Positions 28,265-37,156 of a stretch of 64,000 nt of DNA are shown here, piece after piece. Position 1 is the first letter of the stretch, and each line of letters starts with the position of its first letter. Made by a program: the position numbers and the translations under genes. Under the pieces are notes generated by a model. That model did not search any database. It had not been told where the DNA came from and saw only the letters and a list, made by a program, of their open reading frames with translations. Origin of the DNA: Reyranella sp. (GTDB taxonomy: Bacteria > Pseudomonadota > Alphaproteobacteria > Reyranellales > Reyranellaceae); NCBI GenBank assembly GCA_019750135.1, contig JAIEOV010000006.1:1-64000 (forward strand), read 5' to 3'.

Positions 28265-28386
28265 GGGAGCGCGGGCCTCTGGCCCGCTGATGATCTTCGG
28301 AGCGCGGACCTCCAGGTCCGCATCGTGCTCATGAGCGGACCTGGAGGTCCGCGCTCCGCATGAGCGGGCCAGAGGCCCGCGCTCCC
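28265..28386. repeat. Interspersed palindrome, copy 1 (nested)
   Basis: Outer arms GGGAGCGCGGGCCTCTGGCC and its inverse at the far end enclose a second, related palindrome GGAGCGCGGACCTCCAGGTC. The same family recurs at 46782-46851, 61400-61452 and 63597-63649. It lies between the VOC gene and the exchanger, at converging 3' ends. Confidence 0.85.
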
Positions 28387-28393
28387 AGCTGTC

Positions 28394-29488
28394 TCAGGCC
28401 GGCACGCCGTACACCGTGATCGCCATCACCAGGTAGACGGCGAGCAACTGGACCCCGGTGAACCAGGTCGACTTGCCGTCGACCAGCAGGATCGAGGCGA
28501 CGAAGGTCGCCATCAGCACCAGGAACACCTCGACCGGCGCGAAGGCGAAGCTGAGCGGCGCCGGCGCGATGAGCAGGCTCAGCAGGACCAGCAGCGGCGC
28601 CACGAACAGGGCTATCTGCGTCGTGCTGCCGACGGCGACGCTGAGGGCGATTTCCATGCGGTTGCGCATGGCCATGAGGACGGCAGTGCTGTGCTCGGCG
28701 GCATTGCCGACGACGGCCACGACGACGATGCCGACGAACATGTTGGTGAGGCCGAGCGCCTTGGAGGCATGCTCGACGGTGGCGACCAGGATCTCGCTCA
28801 TCCAGATGATCAGGACGGTCACGAAGAGCATGACGCCGACCGCGAGGTTTATCGACCAGGGTGTGCCGTGTTCTTCTTCCGTCGCGTCGGCCGAGCCGCC
28901 GCTGAACAGGTGGACGTGCGTGCGCAGCGAGAACACCAGGCTCAGCAGGTAGACCCCCAGCAGGATGACCGACACGACGATGCTGAAGTTCACCGACTTG
29001 GCGACGAACTTGGCGCTGTCCACGGCGGAGACGATCGACGGGACAAGGATGGCCATGGCGCCCAGCGCCATCATGCCGACCTGGGCGCGGGCACCGATCG
29101 TGGCGAAGGTCTGGATCGGATGGCGAAGCCCGCCGAACAGGAAGGCCGCGCCCATGACCAGCAGCAGATTGCCGATGATCGAGCCGGTGATCGACGCCTT
29201 GACGATGTCGAGCATGCCGGCGCGCAGGGCGACAATGGCGATGATCAGCTCGGCGGCGTTGCCCAGCGTGGCATTGAGGAAGCCGCCGATCGCATCGCCG
29301 ACCCGGGCGGCGAGCTTTTCCGTGGCGAGCCCGAGCAGGCCTGCCAGCGGAATGATGGCGACGCAGGCGAGGATGAAGCCCAGCAGCGCGGCGTGCGGCA
29401 TGGCGTAGTGCACGCCCACCGTCACCGGAACGGCGATCAGCAGCCAGACCAGTGGTGCCTCGGCCAGCACGCTTCGCACAGTCTTCAT
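28394..29488 (-). CDS. Ca2+/H+ (cation/proton) exchanger, CaCA superfamily
   Basis: A 364-residue integral membrane antiporter of the CAX/ChaA type, exporting Ca2+ (or Na+/K+) in exchange for protons. The two alpha repeats are visible: GGFLNATLGNAAELIIAIVA in the first half and VVVAVVGNAAEHSTAVLMA in the second, each with the conserved GNxxE. About eleven hydrophobic segments and an acidic loop (SADATEEEHGTP) between halves complete the fold. ATG 29488 follows GGGAGAGG. It is divergent from the beta-barrel gene with only 57 bases between starts, so promoters of both must be packed there. Confidence 0.9.
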   Translation of the reverse strand: MKTVRSVLAEAPLVWLLIAVPVTVGVHYAMPHAALLGFILACVAIIPLAGLLGLATEKLAARVGDAIGGFLNATLGNAAELIIAIVALRAGMLDIVKASITGSIIGNLLLVMGAAFLFGGLRHPIQTFATIGARAQVGMMALGAMAILVPSIVSAVDSAKFVAKSVNFSIVVSVILLGVYLLSLVFSLRTHVHLFSGGSADATEEEHGTPWSINLAVGVMLFVTVLIIWMSEILVATVEHASKALGLTNMFVGIVVVAVVGNAAEHSTAVLMAMRNRMEIALSVAVGSTTQIALFVAPLLVLLSLLIAPAPLSFAFAPVEVFLVLMATFVASILLVDGKSTWFTGVQLLAVYLVMAITVYGVPA

Positions 29489-29545
29489 TGCGACCTCTCC
29501 CGTCGCGGCCATGATACACTCAACAGAACGAAACGGGGGGATCGA

Positions 29546-30526
29546 ATGCAATCGAGGGCCGTTGCCGCCGTGCCGCTGGCCGCCGCTTTCGGCCTGGCGC
29601 TGGCGCCTGCGGCTGCGATCGCCGACGAAGGCGGCGCCAGCGTCTGGCTGCCCGGTCAGTTCGCGAGCTTCGCCTCGGTACCGGGCGATCCGGGCTTCTC
29701 CCTCGAGGCGCTCTTCTACTTCCGCAAGGCCAGCGCCACGGCGGGCACGAGCTTTTCGCGCGGCGGCGGGCTGCTGCTGGGCTACGACACGGCCGAGCAG
29801 TACCTCTACCTGACGCCGAGCTACACCTTTGCCGACCCGGTGCTGAACGGGCAGTTCTGGCTCGGCGTGACCTTCTCGGCCGGGCGCGCCGATACGTCGG
29901 TGTGGGGCGTGCTGAGCGGACCCAGGGGCAACGCCTTTTCGGCCGGCACCAGCGACACCGCCGCCGGCATCAGCGATCTCTATCCCATGGCGTCGCTGAA
30001 GTGGCAGACCGGCAGCCACAACGTGATGACCTACATCATGGGCAGCGCCCCGGTTGGCAGCTACGATCCCAATCGCTGGGCAGGCGTCGGCGTCGGCCAT
30101 TGGGCGATCGACTGGGGCATGGGCTACACCTACATGCCGGCCTCGCCCTTCGAGTTCTCGCTCACCGCCGGCTTCACCTACAACTTCATCAACCCGACGA
30201 CGCAGTACCAGAGCGGGACGGACGCGCACATCGACATCGGCACCTCGTGGTCGTTCAGCGATTCGTTCTATGTCGGCGCCGCCGGCTATTTCTTCAGCCA
30301 GCTCAGCCCGGACACCGGCCCCGGAGCCACGCGGGGTGATTTCCGCTCGCGCGTGGCGGGGGTAGGACCACAGGCCGGATGGACCTTCCAGCTTGGCGGG
30401 CTTGCGACCGACCTCAACGTTCGCGGCTACAAGGAATTCGCCGCCCAGAACCGTCCCGAGGGCTGGAACGTCTACTTCACGGTGTCGCTGTCGCGTGGCC
30501 GTCGCTCGGGAGACAAGGCTCCATGA
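29546..30526 (+). CDS. Outer-membrane beta-barrel protein (Phenol_MetA_deg/SphA-like)
   Basis: A 326-residue exported protein. The leader AVAAVPLAAAFGLALAPAAA is cleaved near residue 28. The mature chain alternates aromatic and small residues and ends with VYFTVSLSRGR, fitting an antiparallel outer-membrane barrel. Phrases such as GGGLLLGYDTAEQYLYLTPS and GMGYTYMPASPFEFSLTAGF resemble the phenol meta-pathway porin-like family. Cargo unknown. ATG 29546 has GGGGGG just upstream; the much longer upstream open frame is antisense to the exchanger and rejected. Its stop overlaps the next start (ATGA). Confidence 0.75.
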   Translation: MQSRAVAAVPLAAAFGLALAPAAAIADEGGASVWLPGQFASFASVPGDPGFSLEALFYFRKASATAGTSFSRGGGLLLGYDTAEQYLYLTPSYTFADPVLNGQFWLGVTFSAGRADTSVWGVLSGPRGNAFSAGTSDTAAGISDLYPMASLKWQTGSHNVMTYIMGSAPVGSYDPNRWAGVGVGHWAIDWGMGYTYMPASPFEFSLTAGFTYNFINPTTQYQSGTDAHIDIGTSWSFSDSFYVGAAGYFFSQLSPDTGPGATRGDFRSRVAGVGPQAGWTFQLGGLATDLNVRGYKEFAAQNRPEGWNVYFTVSLSRGRRSGDKAP

Positions 30527-31185
30527 CCGTTCCCTCCATCCGACGCTACCTCGACCCGTCGGAGACGCTGCTGGAAGTGCTGTTCGGCCTGATCATGGCG
30601 CTGACCATAACCGTCGGCGCCCGGTTGCTGTCCGAGCGCGCCGATATCGTCGGCGTGGAACTTGCACTGGCCCTGCTCGGATGCAACGTGGCGTGGGGTG
30701 TGATCGACGGCGCCTTCTATCTTCTAGGCACGCGGTTCAATCGGAACCGGCGGGCGCAGTTCGTGAAGCGAGTGCAGGCCGCGGCAAACCAGGCCGAGGC
30801 CATGGAAGCCGTCCGCGACGAGTTCGACCTCGTCGGCGAACCGCCGATGCGCCCTGAAGACAAGGCCAATCTTCATGCGTCTCTTCTGCAGCTCTTCCGG
30901 CATGCCGGCACGGGCCGTGCGCGTCTTCGGTCGGACGACTGGATCGCGGCGGTCCTGATTGCTGTCCTGGTCAGCATCACTGCGCTACCCGGACTGATTC
31001 CTCTCCTGCTGATCCAGGACGGGTTCGTCGCCCTGCGCGTGGCCAATGCGCTGCAGGTCGGCCTTCTGTTCATCGTGGGCTACTGGTGGGCGCACTATTC
31101 GGGCAGCAATCGCTGGGTGATCGGCTTGGCAATTGCATTGCTGGGGACGGCGCTGGTCCTGCTGGCAGTGCCGCTGGGAGGCTGA
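30523..31185 (+). CDS. VIT1/CCC1-like integral membrane protein
   Basis: A 220-residue membrane protein. Two N-terminal helices (ETLLEVLFGLIMALTITVG, ALALLGCNVAWGVIDGAFYL) contain the Gly/Asn/Asp pattern of the VIT1/CCC1 iron and manganese transporter family. A cytosolic loop of ~80 residues follows, then three C-terminal helices. Transport of Fe2+ or Mn2+ is only suggested by the family, and no metal-binding His/Glu cluster is obvious. Coupled by ATGA to the beta-barrel gene. Confidence 0.7.
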   Translation: MTVPSIRRYLDPSETLLEVLFGLIMALTITVGARLLSERADIVGVELALALLGCNVAWGVIDGAFYLLGTRFNRNRRAQFVKRVQAAANQAEAMEAVRDEFDLVGEPPMRPEDKANLHASLLQLFRHAGTGRARLRSDDWIAAVLIAVLVSITALPGLIPLLLIQDGFVALRVANALQVGLLFIVGYWWAHYSGSNRWVIGLAIALLGTALVLLAVPLGG

Positions 31186-31201
31186 GCCGCCGCGACGATC
31201 A

Positions 31202-31211
31202 TGCAATTGCA
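31202..31211. promoter_or_regulatory. Perfect 10-bp palindrome upstream of the DUF3141 operon
   Basis: TGCAATTGCA, 67 bases before the DUF3141 start, in the 92-base gap. TTGCAA-like half-sites are used by some PHA-metabolism repressors (PhaR type), so this is a possible operator, but the match is short. A related GCAATTGC also occurs ~70 bases upstream inside the VIT-like gene. Confidence 0.25.
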
Positions 31212-31277
31212 ACGTGCACAGGCGACCGGCAAGTGGTTCACTGTGGACCTGCGAGGAACCGCGGGGGAGTGCTTGTC

Positions 31278-33425
31278 ATGCCTGCTGCCTCAAATCTCAA
31301 CTTTTTCCAGGAATACTGGCTCGACGTCTGGCAGCGTTCGATCCTGACGCTCGACGTGCTGCGCGAGCGCGGCAACACCTACCTCGAGCGCCGCGACAGC
31401 CCGACGCCTCACGTCTTGAGCTTCAAGTTCGAACTGGTGTGCGACGGCCGGTCCTTGCCGAAGCCGGTCAACTACGTGCTGGTGCAGATCGTGCCGCCCG
31501 AGGGCACCACGATCGACGAGACCAAGCCGCCGTTCGTCGTCGTCGATCCGCGCGCCGGCCATGGCCCGGGCATCGGCGGCATGAAGCAGGACAGCGAGAT
31601 CGGCGTGGCGCTGGCCGCAGGCCATCCGTGCTACTTCATCGGCTTCCTGCCCCAGCCGATGCCCGACCAGACGATCGAGGATGTGTGCATCGCCGAGGCC
31701 TCGTTCATCGAGCAGGTCGCGGCGCATCATCCCAAGGCCGAGGGCAAGCCCGTCATCGTCGGCAATTGCCAGGCCGGCTGGCAGATCATGATGATGGCAG
31801 CAATCCGGCCCGAGATCGTCGGGCCGATCCTGCTGGCGGGCTCGCCGCTGTCCTATTGGCAGGGCGTGCACGGCCGCAATCCGATGCGCTACCTCGGCGG
31901 CTCGCTCGGCGGCACCTGGTTGACGGCGCTGTCGGGCGACCTCGGCAACGGCATCTTCGACGGCGCGAACCTGGTCTCGAACTTCGAATCGCTCAATCCG
32001 GCCAACACCTACTGGGAGAAGCCCTATCACCTCTATGCGAACGTCGACACCGAAGCGCATCGCTTCCTCGACTTCGAGACCTGGTGGGGCAATCCGGTCC
32101 TGCTGAATGCCAAGGAGATGCAGTGGATCGCCGACAATCTGTTCGTCGGCAACAAGCTGACCGCGGGTGAGATCCACACCTCCGGCGGCGTGCGCGTGGA
32201 CCTGCGCAACATCAAGTCGCCGATCATCGTGCTGTGCTCGTGGGGCGACAACATCACACCACCGCAGCAGGCGCTGGGCTGGGTGACCGACCTCTATGCG
32301 ACGGACGACGAGATCGTCGCCAACGGGCAGACCATCGTCTACACGCTGCACCAGACGATCGGCCATCTCGGCATCTTCGTCTCGGGCAAGGTGGCGACCA
32401 AGGAGCACGCCGAGTTTGCCGCCTGCATGGAGATGATCAACCTGATGCCGCCCGGCCTCTACGAGGCGGTGATCACCGAGGTGCCGGAGGACGCGGCCAA
32501 TCCGCAGCTGATCCACGGCAAGTACCTGTTCCGGCTGGAGGTGCGCACCCTCGACGATATCCGCGCCCTGGGCGGCAACAGCGAGGAGGACACGCGGCGC
32601 TTCGCCACCGTGGCCCGCCTGTCGGAGATCAACCACGGCCTCTACAGCACCTTGGCCCAGCCGGTGGTCAAGGCGATGACGACGGAGCAGTCGGCCGAGA
32701 CGATGCGGCAGATACATCCCAGCCGCCTGCGCTTTGCCATGTTCTCCGACAAGAACCCGATGATGCAGCCGGTCAAGGGGCTGGCCGAGGCGGTGCGGGC
32801 CGACCGCAAACCGGTCGCCGCCGACAATCCGCTGCTGTCGATGGAGAAGGTGGCTTCGACCTGGATCACGACCTGGTGGCAGAACTATGGGCTGGCGCGC
32901 GACGCCATGACGGAGGCGATGTTCCTCGGCGTCTACGGCTCGCCGGTGATGCAGGCGATGGTCGGCTTGGCCAACGGCAACCTGGAGCATCGCCGCCTCG
33001 AACGCGACCTGCAGCACGAGGCCAGCGACGCGCGCATGCGCGCCGACCTGGAGAAGCGCTTCGATGTCGGCGGCCTGCCGGAGGCGGTGATCCGAAGCAT
33101 CATCTGGATCCGGCTGCCGCGCGAAAGTGTCGACGAGCGCGGCTACGCCATGCTGATGGCTGTGCGCGAGATGCAGCCGGTGAACCGGCGGCTGACGCTC
33201 GGCGAGTTGAGAACCACGTTGCGCGACCAGTATCTGCTGCTGCGCCTGGACGAGGAGCGGGCGGTCGCGGCGGTCCCACGGCTGTTGCCGGACAACGAGC
33301 AGGCGCGCCAGGTGGCGCTCGACGCCGTCCGCCAGGTCGTCGCGGCGGCCGGCGACCTGCCGGACGAGAGTGCGCGGCGCCTGGCCCGCATCGAGAAGCT
33401 GTTCGGGATATCGACCCATGCCTGA
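31278..33425 (+). CDS. DUF3141 protein, alpha/beta-hydrolase related to PHA synthases
   Basis: A 715-residue cytosolic protein. The first ~400 residues resemble a poly-3-hydroxyalkanoate synthase/alpha-beta hydrolase core: VVVDPRAGHGPGIGGMK, then VIVGNCQAGWQIMMMAAIRP, where Cys in GNCQAGW occupies the nucleophile elbow (G-x-C-x-G) as in PhaC, and PIIVLCSWGDNITPPQQALGW with the usual acid and QTIGHLGIF with the His. The remaining ~300 residues are helical and specific to DUF3141. Reaction unknown; acyl transfer through a Cys is a reasonable inference. ATG 31278 has GGGGGAG nine bases upstream. It leads an operon with an acyl phosphotransferase, FabI and acetate kinase. Confidence 0.85.
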   Translation: MPAASNLNFFQEYWLDVWQRSILTLDVLRERGNTYLERRDSPTPHVLSFKFELVCDGRSLPKPVNYVLVQIVPPEGTTIDETKPPFVVVDPRAGHGPGIGGMKQDSEIGVALAAGHPCYFIGFLPQPMPDQTIEDVCIAEASFIEQVAAHHPKAEGKPVIVGNCQAGWQIMMMAAIRPEIVGPILLAGSPLSYWQGVHGRNPMRYLGGSLGGTWLTALSGDLGNGIFDGANLVSNFESLNPANTYWEKPYHLYANVDTEAHRFLDFETWWGNPVLLNAKEMQWIADNLFVGNKLTAGEIHTSGGVRVDLRNIKSPIIVLCSWGDNITPPQQALGWVTDLYATDDEIVANGQTIVYTLHQTIGHLGIFVSGKVATKEHAEFAACMEMINLMPPGLYEAVITEVPEDAANPQLIHGKYLFRLEVRTLDDIRALGGNSEEDTRRFATVARLSEINHGLYSTLAQPVVKAMTTEQSAETMRQIHPSRLRFAMFSDKNPMMQPVKGLAEAVRADRKPVAADNPLLSMEKVASTWITTWWQNYGLARDAMTEAMFLGVYGSPVMQAMVGLANGNLEHRRLERDLQHEASDARMRADLEKRFDVGGLPEAVIRSIIWIRLPRESVDERGYAMLMAVREMQPVNRRLTLGELRTTLRDQYLLLRLDEERAVAAVPRLLPDNEQARQVALDAVRQVVAAAGDLPDESARRLARIEKLFGISTHA

Positions 33426-34380
33426 TACCGCGGGGCAGACCCCGGAACCGCACGCCAAGTATCACCGCCTCATCGAGGTGGCGCGCAAGCATCCGCCGCT
33501 CGCCACTGCGGTGGCGCATCCCTGCGATCGCGTCTCGCTCGAGAGCGCCGTGGAGGCCGCCAATCTCGGCCTCATGAAGCCGATCCTCGTCGGTCCGCCG
33601 GCGCGGCTTCTCGACGTGGCGGAGCGCGAAGCGCTCGATATTTCTGCCTTCGAGATCGTCGAAGCCAAGCACAGCCACGATTCGGCGGCCAAGGCGGTCG
33701 AGCTGGTGCGGGCAGGGCGGGCCCACGCCCTGATGAAGGGCAGCCTGCATACCGACGAGCTGATGGGCGCTGCCGTGGCGCGCGAGACGGGCATCCGCAC
33801 CGAGCGGCGCATCAGCCACTGCTTCGTCATGGACGTGCCGTTGCACGACGACTCGCTGATCATCACCGACGCGGCGGTGAACATCGCGCCGAGCCTGGCC
33901 GACAAGATCGACATCGTGCAGAACGCCATCGACCTCGCCCATGCGCTGGGCGTTGGCGAGGTGCGGGTCGCGATCCTGAGCGCCATGGAAACAGTCAATC
34001 CCAAGGTGCCCTCGACCATCGAGGCGGCGGCCCTGTGCAAGATGGCCGACCGCGGCCAGATCACCGGCGGGCTGCTCGACGGGCCGCTGGCGCTCGACAA
34101 TGCCATCGACCCGCAGGCCGCTGCGCTGAAGAAGATCGTGTCGCCGGTCGCCGGCAAGGCCAACGTCCTGGTGGTTCCCGATCTCGAGGCCGGCAACATG
34201 CTGGCCAAGAGCCTGTCGTTTCTGGCCGGCGCCGACGCCGCGGGCATCGTGCTCGGCACGCGGGTTCCCATCATCCTTACCAGCCGCGCCGATTCGCTCA
34301 CCACGCGGCTCGCCTCGTGCGCGGTCGCCGTCCTCGTGGCGGCGGCGCGGCGCGCCAGCGCCGGCCGCAGCATCGCCTGA
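33418..34380 (+). CDS. Phosphate acetyl/butyryltransferase family enzyme
   Basis: A 320-residue phosphotransacylase that swaps CoA for phosphate on an acyl group, without the N-terminal domain of long Pta and without a MaoC domain. Family motifs include RVSLESAVEAANLGLMKPIL, LVRAGRAHALMKGSLHTDEL, RRISHCFVMDVP, DKIDIVQNAIDLAHALG, ILSAMETVNPKVPSTIEAA and GKANVLVVPDLEAGNMLAKS. Which acyl group it prefers cannot be read from sequence. ATG 33418 overlaps the DUF3141 stop by 8 bases. Together with acetate kinase it could convert acyl-CoA to a free acid with ATP gain, or the reverse. Confidence 0.88.
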   Translation: MPDTAGQTPEPHAKYHRLIEVARKHPPLATAVAHPCDRVSLESAVEAANLGLMKPILVGPPARLLDVAEREALDISAFEIVEAKHSHDSAAKAVELVRAGRAHALMKGSLHTDELMGAAVARETGIRTERRISHCFVMDVPLHDDSLIITDAAVNIAPSLADKIDIVQNAIDLAHALGVGEVRVAILSAMETVNPKVPSTIEAAALCKMADRGQITGGLLDGPLALDNAIDPQAAALKKIVSPVAGKANVLVVPDLEAGNMLAKSLSFLAGADAAGIVLGTRVPIILTSRADSLTTRLASCAVAVLVAAARRASAGRSIA

Positions 34381-34389
34381 GCAGGAGAC

Positions 34390-35166
34390 ATGACCGAAAT
34401 CCGACCCGTTCTCAGCGGCCAGAAGGCCCTGGTCGTCGGCATCGCCAACGACCATTCGATCGCCTACGGCTGCGCCAAGGCCTTCCGCGAGTCCGGCGCC
34501 GACCTTGCCGTGACCTGGCTGAACGAGAAGGCGCGGCCGCATGTCGAGCCGCTGGCGCGCGAGCTCGAGGCGCCCATCACCGGCGAGCTCAACGTCACGA
34601 CGCCGGGGCAGCTCGAAGCCGTGTTCGACACGATCGGCCAGAAGTGGGGCAAGCTCGACATCCTGGTACACTCGATCGCCTTCGCGCCGATGGAGGATCT
34701 GCGCGGCGGCCTCTTGGACTGCTCGGCCGAAGGCTTCGCCAAGGCGATGGATGTCTCGTGCCATTCCTTCATCCGCATGGCCAAGCTGGCGGCGCCGCTG
34801 ATGAAGGACGGCGGCACCATGTTCGCCATGAGCTACTACGGAGCGAGCCGCGTGGTGCCGAACTACAACGTCATGGGGCCGGTGAAGGCGGCGCTGGAGG
34901 CGTCCTGCCGCTACCTCGCCTACGAGCTCGGCGGCAAGGGTATCCGTGTCCATGCAATCTCGCCCGGGCCGCTCAAGACGCGGGCGGCGTCCGGTCTCAA
35001 GGACTTCGAGCTCCTGCTCAACGAGGCGGCTGAGAAGGCGCCGCTGGGCGAGCTCGTCGACATCATGGATGTGGGCTGGGCCTGCGCCTATCTCGCCACG
35101 CCGTTCGCGCGCCGCATCACTGGCGGCACGGTGTTCGTCGACGGCGGCGCGAACATCAGGGCGTGA
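34390..35166 (+). CDS. fabI: Enoyl-[acyl-carrier-protein] reductase FabI (NADH)
   Basis: A 258-residue FabI-type enoyl reductase. It has the cofactor motif VVGIANDHSIAYGCA, SIAFAPMEDLRG, the active-site run SYYGASRVVPNYNVMGPVK with both Tyr and the catalytic Lys in the usual places, and ISPGPLKTRAASGL. Nothing suggests loss of activity. The housekeeping fatty-acid role is possible, but its position inside a DUF3141-Ptb-AckA operon suggests a dedicated paralogue acting on a CoA- or ACP-bound enoyl intermediate. It starts nine bases after the acyltransferase stop with AGGAG before it, and its stop overlaps ackA. Confidence 0.9.
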   Translation: MTEIRPVLSGQKALVVGIANDHSIAYGCAKAFRESGADLAVTWLNEKARPHVEPLARELEAPITGELNVTTPGQLEAVFDTIGQKWGKLDILVHSIAFAPMEDLRGGLLDCSAEGFAKAMDVSCHSFIRMAKLAAPLMKDGGTMFAMSYYGASRVVPNYNVMGPVKAALEASCRYLAYELGGKGIRVHAISPGPLKTRAASGLKDFELLLNEAAEKAPLGELVDIMDVGWACAYLATPFARRITGGTVFVDGGANIRA

Positions 35167-36359
35167 CGGCTCGTCCGATGCCACAGCGGGGCTGCATCGC
35201 CGTCCTCAACGCCGGCTCGTCGAGCATCAAGTTCGCCGTCTACGAGGCCGATCACGATGGGCCGTTGCTGTTCCATGGCCAAGTCGAAGGTATCGGCGTG
35301 TCGCCTCATCTCAAGGCGACGGATGCCGACGGCAAGGTCGTGGCGGAGCAGCGTTGGGAAGCCGGCGCCCTGGACCATCACGCGGCGACCGACGCCATCC
35401 TCGATCTCGGGCGCAAGCTGCTGGCCGGCCGGCCCGCACTCGCCTTCGGTCATCGTGTCGTCCATGGCGGCACGGCGTTCGCGGCGCCGACACGCGTCGA
35501 CGCCGGCGTGCTGAAGGCGCTTGCCGAGCTGGTGCCCCTGGCGCCCTTGCACCAGCCGCACAATCTCGCGCCCATCGAGGCGATCGCCCGGGCGGTGCCG
35601 CATATCCCGCAGGTCGCCTGCTTCGATACGGCCTTCCATCGCAGCCAGCCGGCGCTGGCGCAGGAATTCGGGCTGCCGCGCAAGCTTACCGCCGAGGGCG
35701 TGCGCCGCTACGGTTTCCATGGCCTGTCCTACGATTTCATCCTGACGCGGCTCGGCGAGACGATGCCCGAGCTGGCGCGCTCCCGCCTGATCGTCGCCCA
35801 CCTGGGCAACGGAGCGAGCCTCTGCGCCGTGAAGGACGGCAAGAGCGTGGCGAGCACCATGGGCTTCACCGCCGTCGACGGCCTGATGATGGGTACGCGC
35901 ACCGGCGCCCTCGATCCCGGCGTGCTGCTCTATCTCATGGATCGGCATGGGATGGATGCGCATGCCATCGAGGATCTGCTTTACCGCCGGTCGGGGCTGC
36001 TCGGGGTGTCGGGCATATCATCCGACATGCGGGCGTTGCGGCAGTCGTCCGCTCCCGAGGCTGCCGAGGCGATCGCGCTTTTCGTCTACCGCATCGTCCG
36101 CGAGATCGGCTCGCTGGCAGCGGCGTTGGGCGGGGTCGACGGCATCGTCTTCTCGGCCGGCATCGGCGAGAACGACCCGCTGACCCGCGCCGAGGTCGCC
36201 GCCGGATGCCGATGGCTCGGCCTGGAAGTCGACGAGGACCGCAACCGCCGCGGCGAGACCCGTATCAGCACGGATCGCTCCACCGTTTCCGCCTGGATCA
36301 TTCCGACGGACGAGGAAAGCATGATCGCGCGCTATACCCGACAGGTGATCGCGGGCTGA
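35163..36359 (+). CDS. ackA: Acetate kinase (acyl kinase)
   Basis: A 398-residue acetate/propionate kinase of the ASKHA fold, catalysing acyl-phosphate + ADP to acid + ATP. Motifs: VLNAGSSSIKF near the N-terminus, GHRVVHGG, FDTAFHRSQP, YGFHGLSYDFI, HLGNGASLCAV, GFTAVDGLMMGTRTGALDPG and FSAGIGENDPL. GTG 35163 overlaps the FabI TGA (GTGA), which fixes the start and couples translation. Last gene of the operon; it ends six bases before the convergent GNAT gene. Confidence 0.93.
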   Translation: MTARPMPQRGCIAVLNAGSSSIKFAVYEADHDGPLLFHGQVEGIGVSPHLKATDADGKVVAEQRWEAGALDHHAATDAILDLGRKLLAGRPALAFGHRVVHGGTAFAAPTRVDAGVLKALAELVPLAPLHQPHNLAPIEAIARAVPHIPQVACFDTAFHRSQPALAQEFGLPRKLTAEGVRRYGFHGLSYDFILTRLGETMPELARSRLIVAHLGNGASLCAVKDGKSVASTMGFTAVDGLMMGTRTGALDPGVLLYLMDRHGMDAHAIEDLLYRRSGLLGVSGISSDMRALRQSSAPEAAEAIALFVYRIVREIGSLAAALGGVDGIVFSAGIGENDPLTRAEVAAGCRWLGLEVDEDRNRRGETRISTDRSTVSAWIIPTDEESMIARYTRQVIAG

Positions 36360-36364
36360 CGATC

Positions 36365-37156
36365 TCACCAGCTGCGGAAGTGGGTGAGCTGCAGGAACCG
36401 GCGCAGTCCGATCGACGTGGCGAGGCGAATGGACGGCAGGTTGCGTTCGTTCGCCTGATAGCGCGGCACCAGGCCGCGTCGCTGCAGCTCGGAGAGCGAG
36501 GTGCGCACGACCCGCGAGGCAAGGCCCTGGCCGCGATGCTGCGCCGGCGTGACGACGCCGCCGACTTCCCAGATCTGCCGATGGTTCTGGAACGCCAGGC
36601 ACACCGAGCGTGGCTCGCGATCCCGCTCCAGGACGCAGGTGAAGGCGAGGCCGGACGACAGGCGAGGGCATAGCCACTGTCGCGAATGCCCTTGGGATTC
36701 GAACAGGTCGAGCATCGCGTCGGACGCCGAAGTCGTGATGGATACGCTCTCGTCGGCGACGAAGTCCGGCCGCTCGCCGAAGGTGAAGGACAAGAAGCTC
36801 GTCGTCCGGCTGATCGAGAAATGCTCGGCGACGACATTCCGGTCGGCGTCGCTGGCAAGCTTGAAGACGACAGGGCGTTGACGCGGCACGGCTTCGATCA
36901 GGCGACGCGTCAGTTCCGGATCGTGGCTCGATATGAGGGCGGCGAACGCGGCTTCGGGATAGGTCTTGCGATCGTAGGCGCTCGCGCTCGTGTCCAGCAG
37001 GACCAGTGTCGCAGCCTTCCGCCCGGCCGATACCTGCGCCACCGAGACGTGATCGCGGAAAGCCTCGATGTGCTTCAACAGGACGATGTTGAGCAACGGC
37101 TCGTGCTCCAGGCGCGCCACCGCCTCGGTCACGTCATTGGTCGAGCGGACGTCCAT
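36365..37156 (-). CDS. GNAT-family N-acetyltransferase
   Basis: A 263-residue protein whose C-terminal half is a GNAT acyl-CoA-binding domain: EVGGVVTPAQHRGQGLASRV is the pyrophosphate-binding motif (Q/R-x-x-G-x-G/A). NERNLPSIRLATSIGLRR gives the last helix. The N-terminal half is a related but degenerate fold, as in two-domain GNATs. Substrate unknown. ATG 37156 overlaps the stop of the upstream gene (ATGA); a GTG at 37159 is one codon longer. Its 3' end faces ackA with only five bases between. Confidence 0.82.
   Translation of the reverse strand: MDVRSTNDVTEAVARLEHEPLLNIVLLKHIEAFRDHVSVAQVSAGRKAATLVLLDTSASAYDRKTYPEAAFAALISSHDPELTRRLIEAVPRQRPVVFKLASDADRNVVAEHFSISRTTSFLSFTFGERPDFVADESVSITTSASDAMLDLFESQGHSRQWLCPRLSSGLAFTCVLERDREPRSVCLAFQNHRQIWEVGGVVTPAQHRGQGLASRVVRTSLSELQRRGLVPRYQANERNLPSIRLATSIGLRRFLQLTHFRSW

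Noticed and set aside
31290..33458. 722-codon minus-strand frame opposite DUF3141
   Set aside because: Shadow frame: composition is Arg/His/Gln-rich and no domain is recognisable, while the plus strand encodes a full DUF3141 protein.
33100..35184. Long minus-strand frame opposite the acyltransferase and FabI genes
   Set aside because: Spans two well-supported plus-strand enzymes; no ribosome site or family similarity.
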